DNA of 64,000 nt from Serinibacter arcticus (GTDB taxonomy: Bacteria; Actinomycetota; Actinomycetes; Actinomycetales; Beutenbergiaceae), in NCBI RefSeq assembly GCF_004786095.1, contig NZ_RHPJ01000003.1:791161-855160 (forward strand). Direction: 5' to 3'. Below are positions 15,786 to 25,176 of the stretch, in pieces. The notes under the pieces were generated by a model. It saw nothing but the letters and a program-made list of their open reading frames with translations. It made no database searches and had not been told where the DNA came from. A program made the position numbers and the translations under genes. Each line of letters opens with the position of its first letter. Within the stretch, counting starts at the first letter, position 1.

Positions 15786-16666
15786 GGGGTCTCCTCGGGC
15801 AGGTGCTGCGGTCGGGCGACGTCGGTCCAGGCGTCGGTGCGCGCGGTGGAGACGTGGACCTCCACCGTAGTGCCGCGTGCGTCGGCGTCCTGCCGCAGCT
15901 GGTCGGCCAGGTTCGGCAGCCAGACCCACTCGCTCGCCCAGTGCGCGGCGTCGAGGAGGAACGGCCGCTCCCCCGCGGCGCGGAAGTCGGTCGCGGGGTG
16001 GTGGCGCAGGTCGGCGGTCAGGTAGACGTCGGCGCCCGAGGCCCGCGCGGCGTCGAGATAGCTGTCGCCGCTCCCGCCGCACACGGCCACGCGGGTCACG
16101 ACGGCGTCACCCTCCCCCGCGATCCGGATGCCCTGCACCGTGGCGGGCAGGACCGCGGCGACGCGTCGGGCGAAGGCGGTCAGCGTCGTCGGCTCCGCGA
16201 GCCGACCGATCCGACCGGTGCCCGCACCGGGCGCCGACTCGGGGTGCGTGGCGGGGACGAGCGGCTCCGTGTCCACGAGGCCGACGGCGTCGGCCAGCGA
16301 CTGCGAGACACCACCGGGGGCGTCGTCGGCGTTGGTGTGGGCCGCGTACAGCGCGACGCCGCCGCGCACGAGGCCGGTGAGGATGCGGCCCCTGGCCGTC
16401 GTCTCGGCGATCGTGGTGACGCCGCGCAGCAGCAGCGGGTGGTGCACGACCAGGAGGTCGGCGCCCAGCTCGACCGCCTCGGCAGCCGTGGCCTCGGTGG
16501 CCTCGACGGCGCACAGGACTCGGCGCACCGGCCGGGTCGGGTCACCGACGACGAGCCCGACGGCGTCCCAGTCCTGCGCGGTCGCGGGCGGGTAGCGCCG
16601 CTCGAGGTCGGTCAGCAAGGCGCCGAGCGTTCCCGCCTCGGACGTGCCGTCGACGGGTGTGCTCAC
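15782..16666 (-). CDS. Nif3-like dinuclear metal centre protein (DUF34 family)
   Basis: A 294-residue NIF3/YbgI family protein, often annotated as GTP cyclohydrolase I type 2 homologue although that activity is not established. The dinuclear-metal ligands are visible: HH at 75-76 in LLVVHHPLLLRG, H110 with the aspartate of NADDA, and H242..E246 in DAAHWASEW. Length is close to the bacterial short form. Known members are proposed metal chaperones. The GTG at 16666 begins 11 nt after the sufT stop, and the gene ends in a GTGA overlap with the coiled-coil gene, so sufT, NIF3 and coiled coil are likely one transcript. NIF3 next to the zinc-ribbon family is a widespread pairing. Confidence 0.92.
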   Translation of the reverse strand: MSTPVDGTSEAGTLGALLTDLERRYPPATAQDWDAVGLVVGDPTRPVRRVLCAVEATEATAAEAVELGADLLVVHHPLLLRGVTTIAETTARGRILTGLVRGGVALYAAHTNADDAPGGVSQSLADAVGLVDTEPLVPATHPESAPGAGTGRIGRLAEPTTLTAFARRVAAVLPATVQGIRIAGEGDAVVTRVAVCGGSGDSYLDAARASGADVYLTADLRHHPATDFRAAGERPFLLDAAHWASEWVWLPNLADQLRQDADARGTTVEVHVSTARTDAWTDVARPQHLPEETP

Positions 16667-16677
16667 GCTGTCCTGCC

Positions 16678-17007
16678 TCAGACGTTGAACCCGATGGCGC
16701 GCAGCTGCTCGCGCCCGGAGTCCGTGATCTTGTCGGGCCCCCACGGCGGCATCCAGACCCAGTTGATGTTCAGCGCCGTGAGGATGCCCTCGACGGCCTG
16801 GTTGGCCTGGTCCTCGATGACGTCCGTCAGCGGGCAGGCGGCCGACGTGAGGGTCATGTCGACGGTGGCGGAGCCGTCGGGCTCGACGACCACGCCGTAG
16901 ATGAGGCCGAGGTCCACGACGTTGATGCCGAGCTCGGGATCGATGACGTCGCGCAGCGCCTCCTCGACGTCGGCGACGTTCGGGACGGCGGTCGGTGTGT
17001 CGGTCAT
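16678..17007 (-). CDS. sufT: SufT-type metal-sulfur cluster assembly factor (MIP18/DUF59)
   Basis: A 109-residue MIP18-family (DUF59) protein, a Fe-S assembly or maturation factor acting with the SUF scaffold in the cytoplasm. The DPE motif (DPELGI) is at residues 23-28, and the single conserved cysteine, C58 in TSAACPLTD, matches the SufT pattern. In most actinobacteria this gene directly follows sufU at the end of the suf operon. Here it lies on the same strand but 7.7 kb away, separated by the giant surface-protein gene. Translation begins at ATG 17007; the region 17008-17091 upstream is only 84 nt and must hold its promoter if it is not read through from the surface gene. Confidence 0.93.
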   Translation of the reverse strand: MTDTPTAVPNVADVEEALRDVIDPELGINVVDLGLIYGVVVEPDGSATVDMTLTSAACPLTDVIEDQANQAVEGILTALNINWVWMPPWGPDKITDSGREQLRAIGFNV

Positions 17008-17091
17008 GTCCCCAGGGTAGTCGTGCCGGTGGCGGGGGGAACCCCACCACCGGCACGACTCACGCGTTCTCGCTCAGAGCGTCACGCGCGC

Positions 17092-20000
17092 CTAGCTCGA
17101 CGCGCCACCCCGACGACGCCGCCACACCAGCACGCCACCCAGCAGGAGCAGCCCGGCCGCCGCCAGCAGCGCCGCGTCCAGACCCGGAGCCCCCGTGCTC
17201 GGCAGGTGCCGGCCGGGGCGCGAGGCCGGAACGGCCCCGTGCGTCAGCGTGACGGTGTCTGACCCGGTCGCCGTGCCGTGCTCGCTCGGGACGTCGGCGT
17301 TCGTCCAGGTCGCCGTCGCCGTGTTGACGATCGACGTCCCGGTCGCCCGCGGGTCCACCGTCACGGCCACCGTGACCGTCGGGGCGCTCGCCCCACCGAC
17401 CAGCGGACCGAACAGCGAGCACGTGAGCGTTCCGCCGTAGCCGGCCGCGTTCTTCCCCGTCACCGTGCAGTCGTGCCAGGCCGGGAAGCCCTCGGTCGAC
17501 GTCGTGATGCCGGTGACCTTGAGGGATGCCGGGATCGGGTCGCTCAGCACGAGCGGCGTGGCCGCTCCGAGCCCGCTGTTGCTGACGTCGATCGCGTAGT
17601 TGAAGCTGCCGCCGGGGGCGACCTGCTCGACGCTGGCGGTCTTGGTCAGCGCGATCGCGGGGTGCTGATCCATCGGGCACGCGGGCACCTGCGGGTACGT
17701 CGCCGTGAGGACGACCTGCGGGTTGACCGAGAACGTCACGGTCGTGGCCCCGAACCAGGCCGAGTCGGCCTCCGCCGTGTCCCTGACCAGACCCGCGCGG
17801 GTCTGCAGACCCGCACGGAGGGTGCCGTCCGGGTTCAGGTCGGCGGCCGTCATGGCCCGCCAGCCGGGAAGGTCCACCGCCTGACCCGTGGGCGAGTACA
17901 CCGTCCCGGGCCACGCGATCTCGCCGGAGTCGCCGCTCGCGAGCGTCCGCACCACCTGGGCCGGCACGGCCGCGGACGACGGCGCCCACGTCAGGGTGAT
18001 CGGCTGGTCCGCGACGGTCGAGGACGAGGTCACGCTGTAGCCGAGGTACGGAGCTCCCCCGACGCAGCGGACCCAGGCCTGGGAGGAGATCTCCTCGAGC
18101 GGCACCGTGACGTCGTCGCAGTCGTTGCTCGGGTCGACGTCGCCCGGGGCCGCCACGCAGGCCTCGTTGTCGAGCCTGTCGAGCGGGATGCCGGCCGTGG
18201 GGGCCGCCTCACCCGCGAGGATCACGGGCACGCTCCCGGCCGGGGGCGCGAGGACCTCGACCGTGACGACGACGTCGGCGCTGGCGCCGACCGCGAGCGT
18301 CGGGGCGAGCACGCGCACGGCGTTCCCGACGGACTCGTCGGACCAGCCGTCCGGCACGCCGACCCCGGTCACCCGCAGCCGGTCGGTGGGGACGTCGTCG
18401 GTCACGACGCCGCCCGTCACCGCGCCCGTGCCGTGGTTGGTCACGGTGAGCACGTAGTCGAAGACGTCTCCGGCCTCGACGATCTCGACGCCGACAGGCA
18501 GGCCTGCCGTCTTGACGATGCCCAGGTCGGGCACCTCCACGACGCCGCAGCCGTCGTCGGTGCGCGTCCAGCTGCCCGCCGCGACGGTCGCGCTGTTCAC
18601 GACCGCGACGCCCTCGGTTCCGCCCTCGGTGCACCGCTGCTCCGAGGTGAGCGCCTCCGTCGTCGGACGGATCGTGACCGAGACCGCGTAGGTCCAGGTC
18701 GTGCCCGCGGCGATCGGGCCGTCGGCCAGCACCCAGTCCCCGGACCCGGGAGGCTGCGTCGCGGTCGGCGCGGGGGTGTCCCCGACCGCCACGACGCTCC
18801 ACCCGGTGACGACGTCGGCGCCGGTGATGACCGCCGGGTCCTCCGTCAGGCGCACCCACGGCAGCGGCGTGTCGTCGTGCTGCGGGTCGCCGCTCGAGGG
18901 GTTGCTGACGGTCACGGTGTACGTGAGCGTCGAGGCCCCGTCCGCGGCGGGCGTCACGACGGCGTCGCTCTTGTCGAGCTCCGGCAGCACCGGGGTGGTG
19001 CAGGCGTCGTCCTCGCCCGCACCGCCGTCGTACGTGAGGTCGACGTGGTTGAGGAAGCCACCGGGGCCCTCGCCCTCGCAGCGCCAGGAGTCCTCGTCGA
19101 TCGCCGAGGGGTCGACCGTCGCGGTCACCGTGACCATGTAGGTGTGGACGTCCCCGGCCTCGATGACGACGTCGTCGGCGAGAACGGCCGACCACTCGCC
19201 CTCGTCCTCGGCGAACGACCCTGACGGCTCGCCGTCGCGGTCGGAGCGCCACGTCGCGTCGGTCGGGACGAGCCCGTCGCCGTAGTCGAGGTCGTCGGTC
19301 AGGTCGTAGAACGCGCTCACGGCCTCGGGGTTCGCCTCGCCCTCGGGCTGCGTGACGACGACGTCGTAGACGATCGTCCAGTCGCCCCTCGCGTCCTGCG
19401 TCGCGGAGGCGACGTTCTTCTCGACGCTCGGCGGGACGAGCTCGGTGACGGGCGCGCACGCGTCGTCCTCGTCCGCCGGACCCGCTCCCGTGCTGAGCAG
19501 GACCGCGTTGGAGAGGCCGTGCCCCGGCGTCCCGTCGCACTCGCGCTCCGCGGCGGGGATCGCCGTCACCCGCAGCACGTGCGCCACGGTGTAGACGTCC
19601 ACCTCACCGGCACCCAGGGGCACCGTCGTGGCCAGCGGGGTCGTACCGTCCCAGGCGGCCGGGTCGCCGTCGGGGCCGGTCACGGTCGCGCTGACGACCG
19701 TGACGCCCGTGGGCAGCGCGGGCGTGTCCGTCAGGCTGTAGACGGTCGGGTTGGCGCCGCCCGTCACGGTGATCCGGGTGGTAAGGGTCCACAGCCCGGT
19801 GACCTTGTCCTGGACGACCGAGACGACGTCCTTCTCGACGCTCGGCTCCGACGGCTCGGCGCACGCGGAGGCGTGGTCGCGGCTGCCGCCGGCCCAGACC
19901 TGCGCGGTGTTGAGGAACCCGCCGCCGCTCTCGCACGTGAGGTCCGTGCGGGTGCGGGCGCCGTCGACCGATGCGGGGAACGCCGCGGGGTCGACGTCCG

Positions 20001-23000
20001 CGCTCACCACGACCCGGAAGGTCGCCCTGCTCGCCGGGGCCAGCAGGCCGGAGGCGACGATCTCGGCACGCCAGGTGCCGGGCGGGTCCTCGACGAACGC
20101 GGTGGGGGTGCCACCGGCCGACGGGGCCCACGTGGCACCGAGGACGGTGATGCCGTCGCCGTAGTCGAGCGTGTCGACCAGGCGGTAGACGGCCGCCTCG
20201 TCGGCGTCGGCGTTGGTGACGACGACGTCGTAGCTGATCGTCCAGTGACCGTCGGCGTCCTGGGTGGGCGTGCCCACCACGCTCTTGTCGACCGTGACGG
20301 TCGGGGGCGTGATCGGCGTGCACGCGGAGGCGTGGTCGGTTCCCACGCCGTTGCCGACGACGGCGGTGTTGCGCACGCCGCCGTACCCGCCCTCGGTGCA
20401 GCGCAGGGCGGTCGTCGTCACGTCCGGGGACAGGGCGACGTCGGCCTCGACGCGGTAGGTGTGCGTGTCACCGACCGCGAGCACGCCGTCCGCGACGTGC
20501 TGGTGCGCACCGCCGTCGAACGTGGCGTCCAGGGTGCCCGAACCGGTCGGGACCGGCCCGCTCGCCCGCCACGCGCCGACCAGGGTCGCGCCCGTGGGCA
20601 GGGTCGGGGCGTCGCTGAGGGTGTACCCGACGGTGTCGGGCTGGTCCTCGCCGTCGACGGCGGGGTAGGTGACCGCGACGTCGTAGGCCACGCGCCAGGT
20701 GCCCGTGGCCGGGTCCTGCACCGCGGTCAGCGCGGTCTTGGTCACCGACGGCGACGCGGGCTCGGCGCACGCGGACGCCTCGAGCGAGCGGCCGCCGTAG
20801 GTGAGGTCGGCCTCGTTGACGAAGCCGCCCTCGCCCTCGCCGTCGCACGTCAGGGGCGAGGCGGGCGGCGCGGTGGTCGGTGCCGTGGTGACCACGACGC
20901 GGTAGGTGTGCGTCGCGCCGACGGCGATCGACATGTCCGTGGCGAGCTGCGTGGTGGGCAGCGCGCCGTCCTGGACGATGCCCGAGCCGAGCCGCTCCCA
21001 CGCCAGCGAGACCGCGGTGAGCTCCGGTCCGAGGGCCGGGGTGTCGGTCAGGGAGTAGGTCGTGGGGACCGTGCCGGTGTTGCGCGCCTGCACCAGGTAG
21101 GTGACGGTCCACGCCAGGTCGGCGCCCTGCCGCACGCTCTCGACGGTCTTGTCGAGCGCGAGCTGCGGCGGGATCGCGACGTTCGTGTAGGTGCACGCGA
21201 CGACGTCGCCGCGGGACAGCGCGAGCGACGGGTTCGAGCCCGACACGGACTGCGCCGCTGTGGTGCCCGTGCAGGTGAGGTCCTGCCAGGTGTACCCGGA
21301 GGGACCGCTCTCGCCGAGCACGTAGGTGCCGGCGCTGATCGCCTTCGTCTCACCCGTCGCGAACGTCGTGGCGCTCGCGCCGCTCGTGGCGCTGAGGGTC
21401 CAGTCGGTGGCGACGGCCGTGCCGCCCCGCACGACCTTGGTCAGCGTCAGGCTCGGGGCGACGTCGTCGTTCACGAACCGGTAGGTGGCGCGCTCGCCGG
21501 CGGCCAGCGTGACCGTCGTGGAGTCGACGGCGACCCAGGAGCTCCCCACCAGCTTCTGCAGCTGCTGGGTGTACCCGCCGGGGCCGGTCTCACCCAGGAC
21601 GTAGGCGCGTCCCGGGCGGACGGTGCGGGTGGAGGAGGCGCCGACGGCGGTCTCCGCGCCGACCACGGACTGCGTGGCGAGGGCGGGGGTGCCGGCGACC
21701 GGGGTGGCCTGCAGCGTCCAGTCGCTCGCCGGGCGGGCATCGGAGCTGTCGGAGACGACGTGCTTGAGCAGCGTCAGCTCGGCGGTCGCGTTGGTCACGG
21801 TGCAGCGGGTCCAGCCGCCGAGCGGAACCGTGACGGTGTCGACGGACGCCGCCTGCCCCGTCGGCGTGCCGTTCGGGTCGACCGCGGTGCAGGACCACTG
21901 GCCCTGCTGCACGTAGCTCGGCTGGGCGACGCCGCCGGTGGGCTGCTCGCCCAGCACGTGGGCGACACCGGCCGTGACCGTGCCCGTGACCGTGCCCGCG
22001 CCGGACAGGGCCGGGCCGCCGGGCGGGGTGGCGCTCAGCGTCCAGGCCGCCGGGGCGGCGCTGCCGAGCGTGACGGCCTTGGTGAGCGTCAGCCGGGTGT
22101 CGCACGTGAGGCGGTTGACGATCGTGTAGGTGGTGGTGCCGGCGGGACGGACGTACTCGGTGCTGTCGCTGCCCATCGAGACACCGGCGGCGGTGCCGGT
22201 CACGACCTCCGGGTCGCCGTCGAAGCGGCACCGCGGCATCGCGGCGGCGTCGAACGAGCGCGTCTCCGCGAGCGTCACCTCGCTGCCGCTGGCGACGCGG
22301 GTCGTGGCGCCCCAGGCCGCGCCCGTGCCGTTGACCGTGACGGCCGAGCTCGTGCCGGCGGGCATCACGTTGACCGGCTGGTCGACCCCGTTGACGACCC
22401 ACCGCTTGTTCACGGTGATGTCGACGCCGGGATCGGATGCGCGGTTGTAGACCGTGCAGCTGATCGCGCCGTTGACCGGCACCTGGACCGAGAACGCGGA
22501 ACCGGTCGAGGGGACGTCGGCCGGAGCGCCGTCGGGCAGGGTGCGGCACTGCGTGCGGACGTAGCTCGCCCCGGCGAGCGGGCCGGGCAGCGTCTCGGCG
22601 ACCTGCACGGTGGCGGGCGAGGTGCGGCCGCGGAAGTTGAGGTCGAACAGCGCGGCCGACGTCGCGTCGGTCGTCCCGGTGGTCGGGTTGACCGTGACGG
22701 GCGACGCCGTGGTCGGGGTGAAGGTCCACCCGGCGCCACCGGGCGCGGCGGTCGTGAGGTCGTCGCTGCCGTGCGGCAGGACCTTCTTGACCACGGTGAG
22801 CGTGCCCTTGCAGCCCTCGAGCGCGAGCGACTTCAGCGCCTCGGCGGCGCTGGCGTAGCTGGACTCCTGGAAGTAGTCGGCGGCCATGATGTTGCTGCCG
22901 CTGTACCGCGTCGGACCGCTGACCGCACGGAGGTTGAGGCCGGCGGCCGCACGCTCGACGCCGGAGCCCACGCCCAGCGCGAGCACCCGCGTCCCGCTGC

Positions 23001-24378
23001 TCTTGACGGCGTTGGCCGAGAAGACGGCCTCCTCGACCTCGCGGAAGCGGTTGAGGACGTCCGAGCCCTGGTTCTGGCCGGTGCCGTAGCGCGTGGGGTT
23101 GCCGTCGGTCAGGAGGATCACGACGTCGTGGCCCTTGCTCGCCGTCTGGTAGAGGCCGCGGTCCCAGTTGGTCGCGGCACCCGCGGTCGGCGCGGGGAGG
23201 CGGGAGGCCCAGGAGGTGACGGCGCCCGCGCCGCCGGCTGTCGACGTCGACGGGAGGCTGTAGCCACCCCCCGTGAGGATCGTGGTCGCGAAGGCGTAGC
23301 CGGTGACGGTGGAGGTCGTGCCCGCCAGACCGTTGCCGAACGCGGTGACGGCGTTCTTCAGCTGGTTGAACTCGCTGTTCGCCCCGCCGCTGGTGCTGAT
23401 GGAGCCGGACAGGTCCACGACGATGCCGACGTCGAGCCCGCACTGGGCAGGGACCGCCGGGTTGTCGAGCGCGTGCGGCCAGATGCCGCCGGAGGCCCGC
23501 GTGTTGGTGAACGTGTCGTTGGCCATGAACGTCGGGTTCGCGGTCGTGCTGCGGTAGGTCTGACCCGCGACGATCGTCGGCGTCTGGAAGCGGTAGTTCG
23601 CCCCGTCGGTGCCGACGCCGGTGAGTCCCTCGTTGTGGCCGGTGCGCAGGCGCGGGTTGCTGAAGTAGCTCGCGTTCGCGCCGGCGTCACCGGGGAGGTC
23701 GCCGACCCAGGAGCGCGAACCGACGGGCACGTTGGTGAACGTGCACGCTCCCGCGACGACGGAGCAGGTCTGGCTCGCAACGCCCGAGGTCTCGGACGGG
23801 AAGAGGCCGAGGCGCGTGCCGTCGGGCAGCGGGTTCACGGTGGTGAAGGAGGTGCGGATGCCGCCGGTCTGCACGACGACCGTGCCACCGCTGACGGTGG
23901 TCGTGGTGAGCGTCCGGGGCTGGACGGCGTCGGTGGTGACCTCGGGGGCCGCCGCACGGGCGGCCGGGGCCGGGGCCACGTCGGTCTCTGCCGGTTCGGT
24001 CTTTGCCGATTCGGTCTCTGCCGGTTCGGTCGGTGCGACCGGCTCGGTGGGGGCAGCCGGCGCCGCGGGCTCCTCGGCGGTCGGCGTGGCCGTGGGGAGC
24101 GAGGAGGCGGTGTCGCTGGGCGTCGGGTCAGACGTCGGCGTCGGCTCGCTGGTCCAGGTCGGGTCGGCCGACGGCGAGCCGGAGGCCGCCGCCGTCGCAC
24201 TCGTCGTCGCCGCCTGCTCTGCCGTCCCCGTCACCGTCGCGGCCTGCGCCGCCGCCGGCGTCGCGACGCCCATGGTCAGGCAGACGGCGGGGACGGCGAT
24301 CCACGCGAGGAGGCGACGTCGTCGTTCCCGTCTGATCGATGTTCGTGCCTGCCGCCTGGTCCCGCCGACTCCGGTCAT
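17092..24378 (-). CDS. Giant sortase-anchored surface protein with vWA and repeated adhesin-type domains
   Basis: A 2,428-residue secreted protein. Order: a basic signal peptide (RRERRRRLLAWIAV, cleavage after AAAQA near 50), a Pro/Thr/Glu-rich stretch (EPAE-type repeats, about 60-160), a beta-rich domain, then a von Willebrand A domain from about 310 with MIDAS motif DLSGS and TDGNPT. Five SpaA/Cna-B-like units follow, each opening with a lysine motif such as TLTVVKK or TLTKVV (from about 520, 655, 760, 865, 975). Next come six larger units with PSVxK..QD openings (about 1070, 1210, 1360, 1510, 1650, 1795) and DUF11-like units near 1950 and 2240. It ends with LPSTG near 2392, a hydrophobic segment and RRRRGG, a sortase signal. 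ATG 24378 has GGTGGAG 5 nt upstream; a GTG four codons earlier is less likely. Probably an adhesin. It sits between sufU and sufT. Confidence 0.9.
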   Translation of the reverse strand: MTGVGGTRRQARTSIRRERRRRLLAWIAVPAVCLTMGVATPAAAQAATVTGTAEQAATTSATAAASGSPSADPTWTSEPTPTSDPTPSDTASSLPTATPTAEEPAAPAAPTEPVAPTEPAETESAKTEPAETDVAPAPAARAAAPEVTTDAVQPRTLTTTTVSGGTVVVQTGGIRTSFTTVNPLPDGTRLGLFPSETSGVASQTCSVVAGACTFTNVPVGSRSWVGDLPGDAGANASYFSNPRLRTGHNEGLTGVGTDGANYRFQTPTIVAGQTYRSTTANPTFMANDTFTNTRASGGIWPHALDNPAVPAQCGLDVGIVVDLSGSISTSGGANSEFNQLKNAVTAFGNGLAGTTSTVTGYAFATTILTGGGYSLPSTSTAGGAGAVTSWASRLPAPTAGAATNWDRGLYQTASKGHDVVILLTDGNPTRYGTGQNQGSDVLNRFREVEEAVFSANAVKSSGTRVLALGVGSGVERAAAGLNLRAVSGPTRYSGSNIMAADYFQESSYASAAEALKSLALEGCKGTLTVVKKVLPHGSDDLTTAAPGGAGWTFTPTTASPVTVNPTTGTTDATSAALFDLNFRGRTSPATVQVAETLPGPLAGASYVRTQCRTLPDGAPADVPSTGSAFSVQVPVNGAISCTVYNRASDPGVDITVNKRWVVNGVDQPVNVMPAGTSSAVTVNGTGAAWGATTRVASGSEVTLAETRSFDAAAMPRCRFDGDPEVVTGTAAGVSMGSDSTEYVRPAGTTTYTIVNRLTCDTRLTLTKAVTLGSAAPAAWTLSATPPGGPALSGAGTVTGTVTAGVAHVLGEQPTGGVAQPSYVQQGQWSCTAVDPNGTPTGQAASVDTVTVPLGGWTRCTVTNATAELTLLKHVVSDSSDARPASDWTLQATPVAGTPALATQSVVGAETAVGASSTRTVRPGRAYVLGETGPGGYTQQLQKLVGSSWVAVDSTTVTLAAGERATYRFVNDDVAPSLTLTKVVRGGTAVATDWTLSATSGASATTFATGETKAISAGTYVLGESGPSGYTWQDLTCTGTTAAQSVSGSNPSLALSRGDVVACTYTNVAIPPQLALDKTVESVRQGADLAWTVTYLVQARNTGTVPTTYSLTDTPALGPELTAVSLAWERLGSGIVQDGALPTTQLATDMSIAVGATHTYRVVVTTAPTTAPPASPLTCDGEGEGGFVNEADLTYGGRSLEASACAEPASPSVTKTALTAVQDPATGTWRVAYDVAVTYPAVDGEDQPDTVGYTLSDAPTLPTGATLVGAWRASGPVPTGSGTLDATFDGGAHQHVADGVLAVGDTHTYRVEADVALSPDVTTTALRCTEGGYGGVRNTAVVGNGVGTDHASACTPITPPTVTVDKSVVGTPTQDADGHWTISYDVVVTNADADEAAVYRLVDTLDYGDGITVLGATWAPSAGGTPTAFVEDPPGTWRAEIVASGLLAPASRATFRVVVSADVDPAAFPASVDGARTRTDLTCESGGGFLNTAQVWAGGSRDHASACAEPSEPSVEKDVVSVVQDKVTGLWTLTTRITVTGGANPTVYSLTDTPALPTGVTVVSATVTGPDGDPAAWDGTTPLATTVPLGAGEVDVYTVAHVLRVTAIPAAERECDGTPGHGLSNAVLLSTGAGPADEDDACAPVTELVPPSVEKNVASATQDARGDWTIVYDVVVTQPEGEANPEAVSAFYDLTDDLDYGDGLVPTDATWRSDRDGEPSGSFAEDEGEWSAVLADDVVIEAGDVHTYMVTVTATVDPSAIDEDSWRCEGEGPGGFLNHVDLTYDGGAGEDDACTTPVLPELDKSDAVVTPAADGASTLTYTVTVSNPSSGDPQHDDTPLPWVRLTEDPAVITGADVVTGWSVVAVGDTPAPTATQPPGSGDWVLADGPIAAGTTWTYAVSVTIRPTTEALTSEQRCTEGGTEGVAVVNSATVAAGSWTRTDDGCGVVEVPDLGIVKTAGLPVGVEIVEAGDVFDYVLTVTNHGTGAVTGGVVTDDVPTDRLRVTGVGVPDGWSDESVGNAVRVLAPTLAVGASADVVVTVEVLAPPAGSVPVILAGEAAPTAGIPLDRLDNEACVAAPGDVDPSNDCDDVTVPLEEISSQAWVRCVGGAPYLGYSVTSSSTVADQPITLTWAPSSAAVPAQVVRTLASGDSGEIAWPGTVYSPTGQAVDLPGWRAMTAADLNPDGTLRAGLQTRAGLVRDTAEADSAWFGATTVTFSVNPQVVLTATYPQVPACPMDQHPAIALTKTASVEQVAPGGSFNYAIDVSNSGLGAATPLVLSDPIPASLKVTGITTSTEGFPAWHDCTVTGKNAAGYGGTLTCSLFGPLVGGASAPTVTVAVTVDPRATGTSIVNTATATWTNADVPSEHGTATGSDTVTLTHGAVPASRPGRHLPSTGAPGLDAALLAAAGLLLLGGVLVWRRRRGGASS

Positions 24379-24686
24379 GCTCGTCTCCACCCGCTACGTG
24401 CGCCTCGCTGCGCACAGAAATACCCCCTGGCGACTGGAACACTAGATCCGGGAAATGCCGCGCCGACTCCGGTTCCGCACAAGATTTGCGCAGAATGCGC
24501 CGACCCGTCAGGGCGAGCGGGAGCCGCGGGAGGCCGGGGGAAAACGGGACGAGGACGCCGCGGTCCTCAGTGAACGATCACGCTGATCCAGCGCGCGACG
24601 AAAGGGTGAGCGGAACACCAGTTCTTCGTCAGGTGCTGACGCCGCAAACAATTCCCGAGCGACATTCTCGCAACGGGAACGAGACC
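24379..24686. other. Intergenic region between suf operon and surface-protein gene
   Basis: About 308 nt with no credible gene. The part next to the surface gene is less GC-rich than its surroundings (for example the minus-strand GTATTTCT near 24419-24426) and should hold its promoter, but I cannot place -35/-10 boxes with confidence. A hairpin that could end the suf transcript is listed separately. Confidence 0.5.
24545..24568 (-). terminator. Possible terminator of the suf operon
   Basis: On the minus strand GAGGAC-6 nt-GTCCTC (24551-24568) is followed after GTCCC by GTTTTCCCCC. A 6-bp stem is short, but it is the only hairpin with a T-rich tail downstream of sufU. Confidence 0.45.
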
Positions 24687-25172
24687 TCAGGAGGGCCCGA
24701 TCACCAGCGCCTTCGCCGTGGCGTCGCGCAGCGCCATCCAACCGAGCAGCGCGCACTTGATGCGCGCCGGGAACTTGGCGACGCCGACGAGGGCGGCGCC
24801 GTCCTCGAGCCGGTCCTCGCGCTCGTCGCCCAGGGACACCCCGCGGTTGCCCATGAGGGCGCGGAAGTCCTCGGCGAGGCCGTCGACCTCGCGCACGTCC
24901 TTGCCGACGACGAGGTCGGTGAGGATCGAGAGCGACGCCCGGGAGATGGAGCACCCGACGCCCTCCCAACCGAGGTCCTCGAGCACCGGGGCACCGCCGT
25001 CGGGCGACGGTGCCAGGCGCAGCCGCAGCGTGACCTCGTCACCGCACGTCGGGTTGACCTGGAAGGACTCCCCCGCCATGGCGGCACCGTCGACCTCGAT
25101 GAGGCCCTCGCCGTGGCGCTCGCGGGCGTGGTCGAGGATGACCTGCTGGTAGAGCTGCTCCAGATGGCTCAC
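24687..25172 (-). CDS. sufU: SUF-type Fe-S assembly protein SufU (SufE-like/IscU-like sulfur acceptor)
   Basis: A 161-residue SufU. Its conserved cysteines are C43 in NPTCGDEVTL, C74 in GVGCSISRAS and C140 in RIKCALLGW. In Gram-positive bacteria SufU binds zinc through these residues and accepts persulfide from SufS, rather than being a scaffold itself. The N-terminus (LEQLYQQVILDH) is typical. The GTG start lies 4 nt after the sufS stop, with the ribosome site inside sufS, so the two are co-translated, matching their tight functional pairing. It is the last gene of this suf operon; the usual next gene, sufT, is displaced. Confidence 0.96.
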   Translation of the reverse strand: MSHLEQLYQQVILDHARERHGEGLIEVDGAAMAGESFQVNPTCGDEVTLRLRLAPSPDGGAPVLEDLGWEGVGCSISRASLSILTDLVVGKDVREVDGLAEDFRALMGNRGVSLGDEREDRLEDGAALVGVAKFPARIKCALLGWMALRDATAKALVIGPS

Positions 25173-25176
25173 GGGC

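Noticed and set aside
19519..24573. A 1,684-codon + strand frame antisense to the giant surface-protein gene
   Set aside because: It is the shadow of a GC-rich coding strand: composition is Arg/Gly/Val-rich with no domain, and the minus-strand gene has a signal peptide and sortase motif in order.
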